In this document: positions 7,808 through 15,510 of the stretch, piece after piece
Position numbering within the stretch: the first letter of the stretch is position 1
Layout of the letters: each line of letters opens with the position of its first letter
NCBI GenBank assembly: GCA_910576875.1
Contig: CAJTKI010000033.1
Location: forward strand, 1-16,985
Reading direction: 5' to 3'
Length of the DNA stretch: 16,985 nucleotides
Source: an uncultured Christensenella sp.
GTDB taxonomy: Bacteria > Bacillota > Clostridia > Christensenellales > UBA3700
Position numbers and translations under genes: made by a program
The notes under the pieces: model-generated
The model's input: only the letters and a program-made list of their open reading frames with translations
Database searches by the model: none
Told to the model about the DNA's origin: nothing

Positions 7808-8925
7808 GAAATGGATTGTTCTATCTCATAGTATATATCCACTTGGGTCGCGTTGTCCAGTCTTTTTTCCAGATTGCGCGTCGCAAGGACTTTGGCGTCG
7901 GTCGGAATTTGGCTTGCGAGTTCGCGTTGCGCCTGCGCGATCGCAATCGCGCGCGCCTGTTCGTCCGTACGCACGCGCACCGATTGCGTCTCGTAGAATT
8001 TGTACGTCGTCACCGTCAGCGGCAAGATCGCCGACATGCGCTGTATCGTCGTCTCGGTCTCGTACTGACCGAACGGACTTTCCGGTTTGCCGATCGTCCA
8101 TTTCCCCAACGACGTGGTACGCACGGTCTTTTCGTTCCCCGTCCGCACATTGACGACGTATTCGTCCGCGATGTACAGCCGCGTATGGTACCATACTCTG
8201 CCGTACACCGTTCCGTTGGCGGGCACTTCGATCCGTTCGTGCGCCGGATCTTCGGGATTGCCGATGATCAGGTATCCGTCCACGAGCACGTCTCCTGCGC
8301 GCACGACGGCGCCTTCCTGCACGAGCGCGGTACCCGACGTCGTCAACACCCGCGTCACGACCGCGTCTTGCGTCGCGACGAGCCGTTTGTACACGTCGGG
8401 CGTCGGCGGCACGGTATGATCGGGCGTAATCTCCGCGATCAGTCTGCCTCCGACGAAATAGCATTGGGCAAACGCGATTCGCTCATCCCGTTCGACGAGC
8501 GCTTTGGCAAGCGCGTCGCAGTCGATCGCGCGCTTGGGTATGACGCCGTAGATGTTTTGTTCCGCCAGATACGCTTCCACTTGCTGCGCCAGTTCGGGAT
8601 CGGACGCGCAACGCACGTCCGTATACAGACAGTACCCTTGCATCACGGTCACGACGATTGCGCACAGTGCGATTCCGATCCACAGTCCCGCGTGGCGCGC
8701 CGCGGTTTTGACGCGTTCCTTCGCGCCGCGACGATACAGGATCCGATACGAATATCCGTTTTCCGCCAGCCAAACTTGCGCGCGCGTCCCCTGCGCGATG
8801 CTCAATCCGAACTCTACGCCCCCGTCCACGGCGCGCATGTGTCGGACATGCCAGCCTTGCGCCTGCATGCGATTGCTCAATTGCGCGGGATCGCGCGTCT
8901 GCACACGATATACGATTCCGCTCAT
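7789..8925 (-). CDS. yqfD: Sporulation protein YqfD
   Basis: This 378-residue protein matches the YqfD family of sporulation proteins, made in the mother cell in Bacillus and needed for efficient sporulation; the biochemical role is unknown. One transmembrane helix lies near residues 79-98, after a short N-terminal part with a basic stretch (RRGAKERVKTAARH). The remaining ~280 residues would be on the outer face, with the family's repeated VRAGDVLVDG-like beta segments. The ATG at 8925 overlaps the yqfC stop as ATGA, so the two are coupled. The 3' end overlaps the phoH start region. The C-terminal IAQAQRELASQI segment resembles the amphipathic helix typical for the family. Confidence 0.93.
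   Translation of the reverse strand: MSGIVYRVQTRDPAQLSNRMQAQGWHVRHMRAVDGGVEFGLSIAQGTRAQVWLAENGYSYRILYRRGAKERVKTAARHAGLWIGIALCAIVVTVMQGYCLYTDVRCASDPELAQQVEAYLAEQNIYGVIPKRAIDCDALAKALVERDERIAFAQCYFVGGRLIAEITPDHTVPPTPDVYKRLVATQDAVVTRVLTTSGTALVQEGAVVRAGDVLVDGYLIIGNPEDPAHERIEVPANGTVYGRVWYHTRLYIADEYVVNVRTGNEKTVRTTSLGKWTIGKPESPFGQYETETTIQRMSAILPLTVTTYKFYETQSVRVRTDEQARAIAIAQAQRELASQIPTDAKVLATRNLEKRLDNATQVDIYYEIEQSISCGRTD
7790..7803 (-). promoter_or_regulatory. Ribosome site pointing to a CTG start of phoH
   Basis: GGGAGG (7798-7803) is followed after ACGGA by CTG (7790-7792), whose last two bases and the next A form the yqfD stop TGA. No equivalent site precedes the upstream GTG at 7807. This is the usual four-base NTGA coupling arrangement but with a CTG codon. 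Confidence 0.5.
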
Positions 8926-9182
8926 CCGATCACCTGCACTGCATTGAGCTTGCCGCGCACGACGAGTTCGGCGTCGCCGTTGTGCAACAACTCGAACCGC
9001 TCTCCCGTCAACTGCAAGATCTTCTTGCCCGTACGCACCTGCACGAGTTCGGGACGGTAGACGACCAACCCTTTATGTCCTTCGACGACGACCACGTCGC
9101 CGACGATCGTGATCTTATGCCCCCACAGATTTTCCCGAAGCGAAACATGCAGGATCGCTTCCAACTCTTCCCGATATGCCAT
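8922..9182 (-). CDS. yqfC: Sporulation protein YqfC (YabP/YqfC family)
   Basis: The 86-residue product belongs to the YabP/YqfC family of small beta-rich sporulation proteins. Typical are the ENLWGHKITIVGD and VVVEGHKGLVVYRPELVQVRTGKK stretches. I chose ATG 9182 because GGAGG lies five bases upstream; the frame can be extended to 9242 but without a ribosome site and with unlike sequence. It is the first gene of the operon and its stop overlaps the yqfD ATG by four bases. A sigma-E-like promoter lies upstream at 9200-9228, matching the mother-cell expression known for this pair in Bacillus. Confidence 0.93.
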   Translation of the reverse strand: MAYREELEAILHVSLRENLWGHKITIVGDVVVVEGHKGLVVYRPELVQVRTGKKILQLTGERFELLHNGDAELVVRGKLNAVQVIG

Positions 9183-9195
9183 AGCAGCCTCCGCT

Positions 9196-9228
9196 ATTAT
9201 ACGTATGCCGCAAGGCTGCGCTTTACGA
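9196..9228 (-). promoter_or_regulatory. Sigma-E-like promoter, overlapping a TATAAT, of the yqfC operon
   Basis: On the minus strand TCGTAAA (9222-9228) and CATACGTA (9200-9207) are separated by 14 bases, close to the mother-cell sigma-E pattern (KMATAWW, about 14, CATACANT). A perfect TATAAT (9196-9201) overlaps the -10 but has no good -35. Vegetative and sporulation transcription may both start here, since the operon carries essential genes as well as sporulation genes. Confidence 0.5.
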
Positions 9229-9233
9229 CTGCC

Positions 9234-9249
9234 CGAACGCATCCGTTCG
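9234..9249. repeat. Small hairpin after the GNAT gene
   Basis: A perfect 6-bp inverted repeat (CGAACG, four-base loop, CGTTCG) lies between the GNAT stop and the yqfC promoter. No T tract follows on the minus strand, so it is not a standard terminator, but it may attenuate read-through into yqfC. Confidence 0.45.
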
Positions 9250-9278
9250 AATTGCCGATATCCGCTTTCCGATTCGAC

Positions 9279-9725
9279 TTATCGCCCGATGGCTTTGCGC
9301 AGATAAATCATATCGACCAACGTCACGCCGTCCTCGACGATCGGATGATCGTAATGATCGACGAAAAAGTTTTGAACGACGTGCGAAAATTCGAATCCGC
9401 ATTTGCGATAGAATCCCAACGTGCCCGGGCTGTTCCCCGTACCGACCTGCACGATTGCGCATCGATCCCGATACCGCTCGCATACGTATTCGATCAACGC
9501 CCTGCCCAAACCTTTGCGCCTGTGAGACGGATCGACCGCGAGATTTTTGATTTCCAACACGCCGTCCGGCAATTCGCATACCGCGATCTCGCCCCGGACG
9601 CCGCCCGCATCGAGCACGTACATCCGACACTCGTCCAGATACCGATCGATCATGGATTCCTGTTCGTCGCCGATCAACAACAACGGCAGATATCGCTTTT
9701 TGTCTTGCACCTCGTAGATGCGCAT
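9279..9725 (-). CDS. GNAT family N-acetyltransferase (YvbK-like)
   Basis: This 148-residue protein is a GNAT acyltransferase using acetyl-CoA. Motif A is visible as LAVDPSHRRKGLGRALI, with the pyrophosphate-binding RRKGLG at about 69-74, then GTGNSPGTLGFYRKCGF at 95-111. The opening ...LLLIGDEQESMIDRYL and the later NFFVDHYDHPIVEDGV resemble the YvbK type of Bacillus; the substrate is not known. The ATG at 9725 has AAGGAG six bases upstream. The open frame continues upstream through the dnaB-GNAT gap and into dnaB but that part is out of frame with dnaB and is not used. It follows dnaB by 173 bases and may be cotranscribed with it. Confidence 0.92.
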   Translation of the reverse strand: MRIYEVQDKKRYLPLLLIGDEQESMIDRYLDECRMYVLDAGGVRGEIAVCELPDGVLEIKNLAVDPSHRRKGLGRALIEYVCERYRDRCAIVQVGTGNSPGTLGFYRKCGFEFSHVVQNFFVDHYDHPIVEDGVTLVDMIYLRKAIGR

Positions 9726-9862
9726 GTTTCGTCTCCTTTCCGCTGCCGCCGCGTCGTCGCAGCCCAACCGATCTTGCGGCGCTGCGCATCGATCCGACGT
9801 ATCCGATTGCGGCATTTCGCGGTATCTTTTCAAGCTTGACAATGACGGACGATCGAATACGA

Positions 9863-9892
9863 CGATGCCCTCCGCATCGGCGAAAGGCATCG
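9863..9892. repeat. Hairpin just after dnaB
   Basis: A 7-bp inverted repeat (CGATGCC and GGCATCG, 16-base loop) begins a few bases after the dnaB stop. On the minus strand no T tract follows. On the plus strand it is followed by GACGTTTTATT, so it would rather stop antisense transcription. Confidence 0.4.
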
Positions 9893-9898
9893 GACGTT

Positions 9899-11521
9899 TT
9901 ATTCTTCTTGCAAGTCGGGCGCTTTGCGCAACGGCGCGTTTTGCAATTGCGCCAACGGATCGTCCGGATCTTCGGGCGGCGCCATGTCGTCCGTGACGTC
10001 GAACATCGGTTGTTCCGACCGTATCTCCGCTTCGTATAAGTCGTCCGAATCCGCATCCGACGGCGGCGCTTGATCCGTCTGCTCGGGCGCGGACGCTTGC
10101 GGCATCTGCGCTTGCGCGCGCTTCGGCTCTTTTTCCGTCTTGGCGTTGAGTTCGTCTTCTTTGGGTTTGCGGATCAACGTATCGACCGGCGTAAACTGTC
10201 CGATCGCCTTTTCCCATTTGAATGCCAGATCCGCGGTCGCGCCCGCTCTGTGCTTGGCAACCATCAGATAGATCGGCACGCTGTCCTGACTGAATACTTC
10301 GAAGTCGCCCTCGGTCAGGAACATGACCATATCCGCATCCTGCTCGATCGCGCCCGATTCGCGCAAGTCGGACAACTTGGGAGTCTTGTCGTCGCGTTGT
10401 TCGATGCTGCGCGACATCTGCGACAACAACAAAACCGGCACTTTGAGTTCCTTGGCAAGGACTTTCATCGCGCGGGACATCTCGGTAACCTGTTGGTTCT
10501 TGGGCAAATTCTTGTTGGACGTATCCATCAACTGCAAGTAGTCGATCATGACAAAATCCAACGCGCCTTTTTGCGCCTTCAACCGACGGCACTTGGACAG
10601 AATCTGCTCCGCCGTAATCTGCGCCGTATCGTCGATATAGACGTTGCTGTCATTGAGCACCGCGGCGGCTTGCCACATCTTTTTGAGATCGTCGGGACTT
10701 TCTTCGCCGCGCATCAGCGTGCGCGAATCGATGCCCGACAAGTTGGCGATCAAACGCTGTACCAATTCGCTTGCGGACATTTCCAAGTTGAACACCGCAA
10801 TCACCTTTTCTTTGTCCGTCCGCGCCAGATTGGCGACCATGTTCATACAGAACGACGTCTTACCGCAACCCGGACGCGCCGCCAAGACCAACAACTGCCC
10901 GCCGACGAATCCGTTCGTCAATTCGTCCAACGGACGCATGCCGACTTTGAGTCCGCTGCGCACTTCTTTCGTGTTGTACACCTCGGCGAGACGGTTGACG
11001 ACTTCGACCGCGCTTTGGGAGATGTGTTGCAGCCCGCTCGTCTCGCGCGTCTCGGAGATGGAATAGATCAACGATTCCGCTACCGCGAGCACCTTGTCCG
11101 CGTCTTCTTCGGAATACGCGTTTTGGATGATGTCGTTACAGCGACGGATGATATTGCGCAACAACGAGTTGCGTTGCAGGATCGTCACGTAATACGCGCT
11201 GTTGGCGGTCGAAGGCAACGACGCAACCAATTCGCCGAGCATGCTCACGCCGCCGACCGATTCCAGCTTGCCGCTGTGCGACAGCGCCGTGGTCAACGTG
11301 ACGATGTCGATCGGTTTGTTCTGCGCCATCAACAGTCGGATGCATTCGAAAATCGTCCGATGCGCCGGCAAATAAAAATCTTCCGCGGTCAAATTGCTGA
11401 CCGTGTCGATCGCTACGTCGTAATCGCTGATGATCGCGCCCAGTACCGCCTGTTCGGCTTCGACGCTGTTGGGCATCGCCCGCAACGGATTGTTGGGTTG
11501 GGACTGTTGTTTGTTCGCCAA
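9899..11521 (-). CDS. dnaB: Replicative DNA helicase DnaB
   Basis: DnaB is the hexameric helicase that unwinds DNA ahead of the replication fork. The 540-residue product has the N-terminal helical domain (about 12-120), a linker, and the RecA-like domain with Walker A ARPGCGKT (about 215-222), FNLEMSASELVQRL, the Walker B stretch FVMIDYLQLM and SDLRESGAIEQDAD. Most family members end near residue 450; here about 90 further residues form an acidic, proline- and glutamine-rich tail (from KTEKEPKRAQ to the end). I chose TTG at 11521 because AAGGAG lies six bases upstream; an upstream ATG at 11581 lies before the promoter -10 and would be untranslated. The gene named dnaC in Bacillus is equivalent. 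Confidence 0.96.
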   Translation of the reverse strand: MANKQQSQPNNPLRAMPNSVEAEQAVLGAIISDYDVAIDTVSNLTAEDFYLPAHRTIFECIRLLMAQNKPIDIVTLTTALSHSGKLESVGGVSMLGELVASLPSTANSAYYVTILQRNSLLRNIIRRCNDIIQNAYSEEDADKVLAVAESLIYSISETRETSGLQHISQSAVEVVNRLAEVYNTKEVRSGLKVGMRPLDELTNGFVGGQLLVLAARPGCGKTSFCMNMVANLARTDKEKVIAVFNLEMSASELVQRLIANLSGIDSRTLMRGEESPDDLKKMWQAAAVLNDSNVYIDDTAQITAEQILSKCRRLKAQKGALDFVMIDYLQLMDTSNKNLPKNQQVTEMSRAMKVLAKELKVPVLLLSQMSRSIEQRDDKTPKLSDLRESGAIEQDADMVMFLTEGDFEVFSQDSVPIYLMVAKHRAGATADLAFKWEKAIGQFTPVDTLIRKPKEDELNAKTEKEPKRAQAQMPQASAPEQTDQAPPSDADSDDLYEAEIRSEQPMFDVTDDMAPPEDPDDPLAQLQNAPLRKAPDLQEE

Positions 11522-11527
11522 TGGTTT

Positions 11528-11533
11528 CTCCTT
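11528..11533 (-). promoter_or_regulatory. Ribosome site fixing the TTG start of dnaB
   Basis: AAGGAG sits six bases before TTG at 11521. No ATG lies between the predicted transcription start and this codon in the right frame, so TTG is the likely start. Confidence 0.8.
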
Positions 11534-11558
11534 CGTACGCTTTGCCGCGTGTGGTCTT

Positions 11559-11588
11559 ATTATAGACCGACGCGCATGCAAAAGTCAA
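11559..11588 (-). promoter_or_regulatory. Sigma-A promoter of dnaB
   Basis: TTGACT (11583-11588) and TATAAT (11559-11564) are separated by 18 bases on the minus strand. Transcription would start near 11552, leaving about 30 bases of leader. The TATAAT is followed by AAGA, as in the EIIC promoter at 15000-15028. Confidence 0.88.
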
Positions 11589-11740
11589 CTTCGTATGACA
11601 GCGACTTTCCACACTTTTTGCGCCGATCGTTTGCCCCGCCGCTGCCCGCCTATGACGCCGTGCAGTCGATCCGTGTCTTTTGCGCGCAACATCCGTACGA
11701 TCCGCCCGCGACGAATTCGCTTGCTCCGTTGCCGAGCGCA

Positions 11741-11780
11741 AATAAAAAGCGACGCGGAGCGTATAAGCCGCCGCGCCGCT
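11741..11780 (-). terminator. Intrinsic terminator of pepF
   Basis: About 15 bases after the pepF stop, a 10-bp stem (AGCGGCGCGG with CCGCGTCGCT, one G-U wobble) with a 13-base loop is followed by TTTTTATTT on the minus strand. The ~150 bases from here to the dnaB promoter hold nothing I recognise. Confidence 0.88.
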
Positions 11781-11795
11781 CGGATCGAAAATCGA

Positions 11796-13604
11796 TTATT
11801 TGCGATCCGACCGCGTCTCCTGTTTTTCCAACGCTTCGAGCCGCGCCAAAGTGTCGCGGAAAAAGTTCATTGCGGTGCGATACGGTTGCTCCGTCGTCAA
11901 ATCCACGCCCGCGAGTTTGAGTATCTCGCACGGCGGCATGCTGCCGCCCGCAGACAGGAATTTTTTGTACGCCTTAACCGCGGGTTCGCCTTCGGTCAAA
12001 ATCTTATCCGCAATGCACACGGCGCTGATCAATCCGGTCGCATATTGGTACACGTAAAAACTGCGATAAAAATGCGGAATCCGAGCCCATTCGTAACGAA
12101 TATATTCGTCCGATCCCGTCTCGTCCGTGTAGTAGCGCCGATTGAGTTCGGCATACGCGTCGCACAGCGCTTGCGCCGTGAGCGACTCGCCGCGCTCCGC
12201 CATCGCGTGCGCCCGTTCTTCGAATTCCGCAAACTGCGTCTGACGGAACACCGTCGTACGGAACATATCCAGCATGTACGTCAACAGATACGCTTCCTGC
12301 TCCGGCGATGCCTGCGCCAGCAGATGGCGCAACAACAGCGTTTCGTTGACGGTGGACGCGACTTCGGCGACGAAGATTTCGTAACCGGCTTTGTCGTACG
12401 GCTGCGCGGCGTTGGAATAATACGAATGCATCGCATGTCCCAACTCGTGCGCGAGCGTAAACACGTCGTGCGTCACCGGCTGATAATTGAGCAGCACATA
12501 CGGATGCGTGCCGTAGCATCCCCAGCTGTACGCGCCGCTGCGCTTGCCTTTGTTTTCGTACACGTCGATCCAACCGTCCGCAAACGCCTGCTCCAAAAGC
12601 CCGCGATACTCTTCGCCGAGCGGCGCGAGCGCGCGTAGCACGATTTGTTGCGCCTGCTTGTATTCGACGCGCAATTCGCTGTTGGGCACGAGCGGCACGT
12701 GCAGATCGTACATGCGCAGACGATCGACGCCGAGTTTGCGCTTGCGATACGCCAGATACGCATGCAAGCCGTCGAGCGCGCCGTTGACGCATTCGATCAA
12801 ACGATCGTACACCGCGACCGATACGTTGGTCGTATTGAGCGCCTTCGCAAGACAGCTGTCGTAATTGCGCGCTTTGGCGTAAAACACGTCTTTTTTCACG
12901 TTGCCCGCATAGAGCGTGCCGACGGTCTGAATCATATCGCGATACGCGCCCATCATCGAACGGTACGCTTTGCGACGATCGTCGCGACACTCCGACTGCA
13001 TATAGACGCTGTACAGTCCGTGCGACAGCCGCACCGTCTTGCCTTCCGAATCGCGGAACGTCCGAAAGCGCACTTCCGCGTTGTCGAATACGTTGAACGC
13101 GTCATGAAACAGTCCCGCAAAACTGCCCGCCTGCGCAAGCAGCTTTTCTTCCGGCTGCGACAGCGTATGCGCCTGATTGCGGATCAACTCCCGCAAACCG
13201 TAATCGTACTCCGCAAAACGCGGATCTTCCGCCAAAGATTGCAGAAATTCGGTCGGATTGGCGGTCAACTGCGGTCGCACAAACGACGCGATCGTCCCCA
13301 TCTCGACGGAAAGCGTCTCGATCTTGTCGCACATCGTCTGATATACGGCGTTGCTCACGTCCTGATCGCTGCGCATTCTCGCGTACACGTACAGACGCTC
13401 CATGCTTGCGGATTGCGCGCTTTCCAACCGCAGACATTCCAAGACCGCGTCCGCCTGCGTCAATTTGCCGTCGAATGCGGCGATATCCGATTTGTGCGCG
13501 CACAGCGCTTCGTACGTTTCCTGCCATGCGGCGTCCGAAGGCACGATGTCTTCCAATCGCCACAGGTATTGCGGATCCATCTGCTCTCTTTTTCGAATTT
13601 GCAT
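11796..13604 (-). CDS. pepF: Oligoendopeptidase F (M3 family metallopeptidase)
   Basis: PepF is a cytosolic zinc endopeptidase that cuts short peptides. The 602-residue product has the M3 zinc motif HELGH (His386, Glu387, His390 by my count) with the third ligand Glu near 414 in FVAEVASTVNE, and the usual C-terminal FYVYQYATGL stretch. Length matches the family. The ATG at 13604 is preceded by AGGAAG about seven bases upstream; an ATG at 13622 also exists but has no ribosome site, and one at 13580 has a weaker site. A terminator lies downstream at 11741-11780. It has no obvious promoter of its own: the 103 bases between it and the EIIC gene may carry read-through, but an imperfect hairpin there (13625-13649) could affect this. 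Confidence 0.96.
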   Translation of the reverse strand: MQIRKREQMDPQYLWRLEDIVPSDAAWQETYEALCAHKSDIAAFDGKLTQADAVLECLRLESAQSASMERLYVYARMRSDQDVSNAVYQTMCDKIETLSVEMGTIASFVRPQLTANPTEFLQSLAEDPRFAEYDYGLRELIRNQAHTLSQPEEKLLAQAGSFAGLFHDAFNVFDNAEVRFRTFRDSEGKTVRLSHGLYSVYMQSECRDDRRKAYRSMMGAYRDMIQTVGTLYAGNVKKDVFYAKARNYDSCLAKALNTTNVSVAVYDRLIECVNGALDGLHAYLAYRKRKLGVDRLRMYDLHVPLVPNSELRVEYKQAQQIVLRALAPLGEEYRGLLEQAFADGWIDVYENKGKRSGAYSWGCYGTHPYVLLNYQPVTHDVFTLAHELGHAMHSYYSNAAQPYDKAGYEIFVAEVASTVNETLLLRHLLAQASPEQEAYLLTYMLDMFRTTVFRQTQFAEFEERAHAMAERGESLTAQALCDAYAELNRRYYTDETGSDEYIRYEWARIPHFYRSFYVYQYATGLISAVCIADKILTEGEPAVKAYKKFLSAGGSMPPCEILKLAGVDLTTEQPYRTAMNFFRDTLARLEALEKQETRSDRK

Positions 13605-13624
13605 AACCCACTTCCTTTCCATAC

Positions 13625-13649
13625 TCGTCGGGACGCCGCGTATCGACGA
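13625..13649. repeat. Inverted repeat upstream of pepF
   Basis: The arms TCGGGACG and CGTCCCGA, extended by a wobble, flank a 14-base loop just upstream of the pepF ribosome site. On the plus strand it is followed by TATTGATTTTTG. It may be an antisense terminator or fold in the pepF leader. Confidence 0.4.
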
Positions 13650-13707
13650 CGTCCCGATGATATTGATTTTTGTTTCGTCTCGCGGCGCGCTACGTCGCGC
13701 GATTCGG

Positions 13708-14970
13708 TCAGTCGCTGTAATTGAGAGACAAGTCTCCGTCCTTGATCCAACCTTTCTTGCGCATGCACCAGCCCAATCCCCAGCAGATCAGCGCCGGCAA
13801 TACGAAGAACAGCAAGATCACCGCAAACGCGAACAGCCAGCCGTTCATACCGCCTTCCTGCACCGAACACTTAAACGCGTCGATGATGCCGACAAAGCCG
13901 CAAGTCCCCATACCGCCGCCGGACGATCCGCATTTGAGCTTGAACGCGCACGTCGCAATCGGTCCGCATACCGCGCTCGCAACGATCGGCGGCAACAGAA
14001 CGCGCGGATTGCGCATGATATTGGGAATCTGCAACATCGACGTTCCCAAGCCCTGCGAGATCAGACCGCTGAAACGGTTTTCTTTAAAACTCATGACCGC
14101 AAAACCGACCATCTGACACGCGCATCCGACAACCGCCGCGCCGCCTGCGATCATCATCGCATTGTAGTCCGCGGATCCGACCGCCGCCGTCGTCAAAATC
14201 GGACTGGCGACCGACACCCAGATCGCCGCGCTCGACGTCGGCATCGTCAGCAGCACGCCCATGACGACCGCGATGATCACGCCCATGACGAACGGCGTAA
14301 TCGAAGTCGCCAGCGCGATGCCCTTGCCGATATACGACACGAGCAACACAAACGGATATGCGCAATACGCGCCCAACATCGATACCAGGATACACGTGAG
14401 CGGTACGAGCAAAATATCCAGTTTGGTCTTGCCTGCGACCAAATTGCCGATTTCGCACGCCGCCAACGCGACGATATACGATCCGATCGGATTGCCCGGC
14501 AATCCTTTGCCCAGCGTTGCGGTCAGCAATTCCATCGTTCCGCCGTGGAACGCCCATTCCGCCTTCACGCCGATAATTTGTTCGGAATACGCTCCGATAA
14601 AGCCTGCCACAATTGCCGAAAATACGACCAATCGAGGCATTTTGAGATGACTGGCGATGCCTGCGCCGATTCCGGCGCCCATCATCACAGACATCACGTT
14701 GCCGATCAGCACAAAAAAGCGACCGAACGAGTTGTCACCGAAGATCTGTCCGAGCGTCTTGACGATCGTGCCTGCGATCAATGTGACGAACAGACCTTGC
14801 GCCATTCCGGTAAACGCGTCGATAAACCAACGCTTGCTCAGGCGCTTTGTGCATTGCCATACCCGCTGACGCGGCGTGCGGCTCGGCTGTTGTGGGATTT
14901 GTTGTTCTACTACTTCCACATTGGGCGATTCCTGTCTCTCTTGGACATCCGTGCTTTGTTTGGGTTGCAT
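13708..14970 (-). CDS. PTS EIIC-like membrane protein (PfoR type)
   Basis: This 420-residue integral membrane protein resembles the PTS EIIC_2 family, which includes the PfoR regulator of Clostridium perfringens. About nine or ten hydrophobic segments span residues 50-400. Family marks are IPNIMRNPRVLLPPIVAS near 315-332 and GGGMGTCGFVG near 351-361. The first ~45 residues are hydrophilic and glutamine-rich, an unusual tail. No EIIA or EIIB lies beside it, so it may act as a transporter without phosphorylation or as a sensor/regulator; sugar specificity cannot be told. Four cysteines (about 341, 347, 357, 368) cluster in the loop. The ATG at 14970 has GGGAGGT six bases upstream. It has its own strong promoter and is probably followed by pepF. 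Confidence 0.85.
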   Translation of the reverse strand: MQPKQSTDVQERQESPNVEVVEQQIPQQPSRTPRQRVWQCTKRLSKRWFIDAFTGMAQGLFVTLIAGTIVKTLGQIFGDNSFGRFFVLIGNVMSVMMGAGIGAGIASHLKMPRLVVFSAIVAGFIGAYSEQIIGVKAEWAFHGGTMELLTATLGKGLPGNPIGSYIVALAACEIGNLVAGKTKLDILLVPLTCILVSMLGAYCAYPFVLLVSYIGKGIALATSITPFVMGVIIAVVMGVLLTMPTSSAAIWVSVASPILTTAAVGSADYNAMMIAGGAAVVGCACQMVGFAVMSFKENRFSGLISQGLGTSMLQIPNIMRNPRVLLPPIVASAVCGPIATCAFKLKCGSSGGGMGTCGFVGIIDAFKCSVQEGGMNGWLFAFAVILLFFVLPALICWGLGWCMRKKGWIKDGDLSLNYSD

Positions 14971-14999
14971 CGGTGAACCTCCCTGATCGTGATGCTCTT

Positions 15000-15028
15000 A
15001 TTATAGCGGTTTTGCCGTTTTTCGTCAA
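15000..15028 (-). promoter_or_regulatory. Sigma-A promoter of the EIIC-like gene
   Basis: TTGACG (15023-15028) and TATAAT (15000-15005) stand 17 bases apart on the minus strand. The leader is only about 20-25 bases, leaving no room for a riboswitch. Confidence 0.9.
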
Positions 15029-15420
15029 ACGAATTGTTGCCGAAACAGCCGCATATCAAACCCGATCTTCCCGCATTGTCGCCGCGCAATCGACACGCGC
15101 ATCCGATCGCGCCAAACATACGTCCCTAACGCCGCGCGCCGCCGTCGGAGCAATTGTCCGAACGCACCTGTAAAACGAATTTTTTCGACCGTTTCCGTAT
15201 CGACATGCGTGGCGATTTTGCGCGCCATTGACACAGTCAAATTTCAGAAAATACATGTTTTGCCGAAAAACCGTTGCGCCGCAAACCTTGCACGCGCATC
15301 CGACGGCTCGTATTCGTAAGAGAACGTATAAGCGTTCGGTAACCGCTTCCAATGCAAGACAAATCGTTGCAAACAACTACCGCCCGCGTCCGTAGCGCCT
15401 GCCTTGCGGATCGCTTTTCA
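15029..15420. other. Noncoding stretch between the ydbC terminator and the EIIC promoter
   Basis: No frame here has a ribosome site or recognisable protein. The stretch contains an interrupted palindrome TTGAC-ACA-GTCAA at 15228-15240 and a sequence at 15338-15352 that resembles a CcpA cre site but lies far from any promoter. It may be decayed sequence. Confidence 0.5.
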
Positions 15421-15450
15421 GGAATAAAAAACGACCCGATATCGGGTCGT
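15421..15450 (-). terminator. Intrinsic terminator of ydbC
   Basis: A perfect palindrome (arms ACGACCCG and CGGGTCGT around ATAT) is followed by TTTTTATT on the minus strand. It lies about 60 bases past the ydbC stop. Confidence 0.95.
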
Positions 15451-15467
15451 CGGATTCGGCATACCAA

Positions 15468-15489
15468 GCAAGACTATCGCTAGCCTTGC
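15468..15489 (-). repeat. GNRA-loop hairpin in the ydbC 3' leader
   Basis: On the minus strand GCAAGGCTA and TAGTCTTGC form a 9-bp stem with one G-U wobble around a GCGA tetraloop, 20 bases ahead of the terminator. It probably stabilises the 3' end of the ydbC mRNA or marks a small 3'-UTR RNA. Confidence 0.6.
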
Positions 15490-15510
15490 GCGCCGCAAAA
15501 ACAAATCGGA

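Noticed and set aside
9726..10592. N-terminal extension of the GNAT protein
   Set aside because: It runs antisense-like through dnaB in another frame and has no motif; ATG 9725 has a good ribosome site.
10070..11920. Long plus-strand frame antisense to dnaB, and similar frames opposite era, ybeY, yqfF and the EIIC gene
   Set aside because: All have the same Arg/His/Asp-rich mirror composition and no recognisable domain, and they cross promoters of real genes.
15338..15352. Sequence like a CcpA cre site on the minus strand
   Set aside because: It matches 14 of 15 degenerate positions but lies about 310 bases upstream of the nearest promoter, so it is probably chance.
15056..15376. A 106-codon frame in the gene-free stretch
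   Set aside because: No ribosome site, no recognisable sequence and an unlikely Cys/Arg-rich composition.
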